Shown piece by piece: positions 62,460-64,000 of a DNA stretch of 64,000 nt. The position numbers and the translations under genes were made by a program. Location: positions 372,001 to 436,000 of the forward strand of contig JAEPNB010000002.1 in the NCBI GenBank assembly GCA_017643645.1. The letters are read 5' to 3'. The DNA comes from Balneola sp. GTDB taxonomy: Bacteria; Bacteroidota; Rhodothermia; Balneolales; Balneolaceae. A model generated the notes under the pieces. That model was not told the DNA's origin. It saw only the letters and a program-made list of their open reading frames with translations, and did no database searches. Within the stretch, counting starts at the first letter, position 1. The number at the start of each line of letters is the position of its first letter.

Positions 62460-62555
62460 CCATCATTTCGCTGAAAGCGGGGTGATGGAATTTGGTTGAA
62501 GTCAAGGAGCTAGCTAGCTCAGGGAACCATCAGCCGTGCACAGCCCGACGGATGG
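62460..62555. repeat. Paired-hairpin (REPIN-like) repeat, copy B, downstream of RAYT 2
   Basis: Same orientation and layout as copy A, 96 bp. The spacer carries GGAGCTAGCTAGCTCAGG and differs from copies A and C, while the hairpins are nearly invariant (GTGCACAGCCCG here against GTGCAAAGCCCG). Confidence 0.9.
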
Positions 62556-62581
62556 TAGAGTTGGAACTTTTATTTGTTTAT

Positions 62582-62676
62582 CCATCATTTCTCTGAAAGC
62601 GGGGTGATGGAATTCGGTTGAAGCCAAGGAGTGGCTGGATCAGGGAACCATCAGCCGTGCAAAGCCCGACAGATGG
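62582..62676. repeat. Paired-hairpin (REPIN-like) repeat, copy C, downstream of RAYT 2
   Basis: Third copy, 95 bp, in tandem with copy B after 26 bp. Hairpin 1 has a CGCT-to-CTCT change on one side. The remaining intergenic sequence 62445-62758 holds only these repeats and a terminator. Confidence 0.9.
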
Positions 62677-62689
62677 ATAGACAAAACAC

Positions 62690-62726
62690 AAAAAAAGCCC
62701 CTCGGAAATCAATCACGAGAGGCTTT
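62690..62726 (-). terminator. Terminator of the helicase-like gene
   Basis: On the minus strand AAAGCCTCTCG pairs with CGAGGGGCTTT (one G-U pair, 11-nt loop) and is followed by seven T residues. It lies 32 nt after the stop at 62759. Confidence 0.85.
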
Positions 62727-62758
62727 AGGGGTACAAAGTGTTAACAGATAATTCTGTT

Positions 62759-64000
62759 TTAATTAAATAATTTTTTCACCCAACCAAATACGCCACCGGA
62801 GCGGTCGCCTTCGCGTCCACCCGAAAGGCCATCATAACTAGGTCTGGGTAATCCATAACTCTTATCGGCAGTTTCTTTTTTCTTTTTAGTTCTTTTGTTG
62901 TTTGAAGAACCGCGGCGAGTTTTATTATGGGGTTTATTTTGGTTTTTATCTCTTTTCTTATTGTTGGAGCTCTTTCCTTTTTTCTTCTTCTTAACTTCTT
63001 CAGGAAGTTTTATTTCTTCAGGAGCATATCCAACTTCGTTAGTGATCTTCTCAATGTCATCTCTGTCCATTTTTGAAACCAATGAAACCATTTGTCCGGC
63101 TTTTTTAGAACCTACCAGTTCTGCCCGGTAACGATATTCTTCTACTTCATTCGGTACATCGTAATTGATAACCTGAGTGACTTTATCAATTTCGATATCG
63201 GTTGCAGACATGCCACCAACGATAAGGATCTTCATCTCATTTGAGGTGAACTTCTGGAAGCGTTCGTCAAAGGTTTCTTTGTTGATGCTTTCATCAACAC
63301 TTACTACACCCCAGCTCTTTTTAAGAATGATTCTGAAAAGTCGGTCTGCAGTTCTTTTTGAAGCCGTGAAAACAACGATACGTTCTACCGTGCTGTTTTC
63401 AAGATGTGCCATCAAGGTAGAAATTTTCATTCTTGGCGGCACATTGATGTAAACCTGTTCCAGATTTTTAGGAACGGAAGGTTCGTCTGTTTGGTCTTTT
63501 TTTAAGACTACTGAAACAGATGCTTCTTTAAGTTTTTCGACAGGAGCCTTGTCAGAGTCAGAACCTGAACCGGTATTGCTTTCTACTTCTTTCTTCTCAG
63601 GATTGAGAACTACTTTCACAGAAGCTTTTTCCAGTTTGGCTTCAACTTCTTTCTGATTAATTTGTGCCGGTTTTACTTCTTTAGCTTCGACATTTTCCTG
63701 AGGATTTTTCTCGTTTTCAGAAGAATCTTCATTTGTATTCTTCTCTTCAGGATTCAGAACCACTTTTACAGAAGCTTGCTCTAATTTTTCTTTTACTTTT
63801 TCTTCGTTGATTTCAGCAGGTTCAACGGCTTTTTTCTCTTCAATATCAGTAGACTGAAATCCAATTAATTCAGGATTTTTAAGCGCATTTTCGGCTAGCT
63901 GCTTGGTAGCATTATTCATAGTTCCGGAAAAAATGAGTACCTGTGGCTGGTTCTCAATAAATTCAAAGATAGACTTCACCCTACCTACCAGGCTAAAGTT
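62759..64000 (-). CDS. DEAD-box helicase relative with degenerate C-terminal motifs, 5' partial
   Basis: 413 residues are visible and the frame is open to the right edge (a GTG at 63979 is internal), so the N-terminal RecA domain is outside. The visible part begins near motif III, which reads SGT in place of SAT. It is followed by a ~125-residue insertion with three repeats of the (K)LExASVKVVLNPEK type. The second RecA-like domain has IVVFTASKRTADRL (motif IV) and SATDIEIDKVTQVINYD (motif V), but motif VI is YRYRAELVG where HRIGRTGR is expected. A very basic tail (KKKKGKSSNNKKRDKNQNK) and a GGREGDRSGGVFGWVKKLFN end follow. It probably binds RNA; helicase activity is doubtful. Confidence 0.82.
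   Translation of the reverse strand, partial: NFSLVGRVKSIFEFIENQPQVLIFSGTMNNATKQLAENALKNPELIGFQSTDIEEKKAVEPAEINEEKVKEKLEQASVKVVLNPEEKNTNEDSSENEKNPQENVEAKEVKPAQINQKEVEAKLEKASVKVVLNPEKKEVESNTGSGSDSDKAPVEKLKEASVSVVLKKDQTDEPSVPKNLEQVYINVPPRMKISTLMAHLENSTVERIVVFTASKRTADRLFRIILKKSWGVVSVDESINKETFDERFQKFTSNEMKILIVGGMSATDIEIDKVTQVINYDVPNEVEEYRYRAELVGSKKAGQMVSLVSKMDRDDIEKITNEVGYAPEEIKLPEEVKKKKKGKSSNNKKRDKNQNKPHNKTRRGSSNNKRTKKKKETADKSYGLPRPSYDGLSGGREGDRSGGVFGWVKKLFN

Noticed and set aside
61687-62676. Three regularly arranged ~95-bp repeats as a CRISPR array
   Set aside because: The repeats are too long, contain two hairpins each and are separated by a gene; there are no uniform spacers and no cas genes.

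Overview
The window looks like a chromosomal segment of a moderately AT-rich member of the Bacteroidota/Rhodothermota-Balneolota assemblage. The evidence is a secreted beta-propeller protein ending in a type A T9SS sorting domain with a QNYPNPFNP-like motif, many lipoprotein and outer-membrane genes, few strong Shine-Dalgarno sites, several S9 and M14 peptidases, and REP-associated transposases with abundant intergenic hairpin repeats. A balneolid is my best guess. It is an inference from gene style, not a computed placement. I see no tRNA, rRNA, CRISPR array, prophage or integron.

Layout. 1-7.4 kb: the end of a PIN-PhoH gene, a compact minus-strand operon (DUF427, lipoprotein, DUF423, ferredoxin-like/CDGSH protein, envelope protein), a copper-handling group (DUF411, PCu(A)C, SCO) and an M14 carboxypeptidase lipoprotein. 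7.5-14 kb: a TamA-TamB pair. 14-22.5 kb: a metallo-hydrolase, YitT, an MscS channel, SecG, MnmE, a porin-like protein, a POT peptide transporter and DUF456. 22.7-29.2 kb: a T9SS-secreted sialidase-fold propeller, an amidohydrolase lipoprotein and an S9 peptidase.

29.4-44.1 kb is the most unusual part. Six tandem paralogous genes (about 745 codons each) encode a three-helix membrane module, a TolB/FlgO-like domain and TPR repeats. They are separated by near-identical spacers (157, 157, 157, 157 and 153 bp). A further 157-bp spacer precedes a 106-residue protein that looks like the membrane module alone. Each spacer holds an 86-bp inverted repeat and, in five of six, a short ORF whose TGA overlaps the ATG of the next gene. 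The paralogs are mosaics of one another. A second S9 peptidase closes the array.

46.5-48.5 kb: a DksA-like protein, a RAYT transposase next to a perfect 57-bp hairpin, and an EamA transporter. 48.9-55.8 kb: a histidine-utilisation operon (hutH-hutU-hutI-hutG) with a divergent LysR regulator and a DUF559 gene inserted between hutU and hutI. 56-57.1 kb: an AhpD-like/MarR pair bracketed by two 38-bp palindromes. 57.2-61.6 kb: an unknown protein, a large M14 protein and a Rieske-glutamate synthase fusion. 61.8-62.7 kb: a second RAYT flanked by three copies of a paired-hairpin (REPIN-like) repeat. 62.8-64 kb: the C-terminal part of a DEAD-box helicase relative with a degenerate motif VI.

The conserved physiology is envelope biogenesis, peptide and histidine catabolism, and copper delivery. 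The accessory signal is the tandem TolB/TPR array together with a dense set of hairpin repeat families, some next to RAYT genes.
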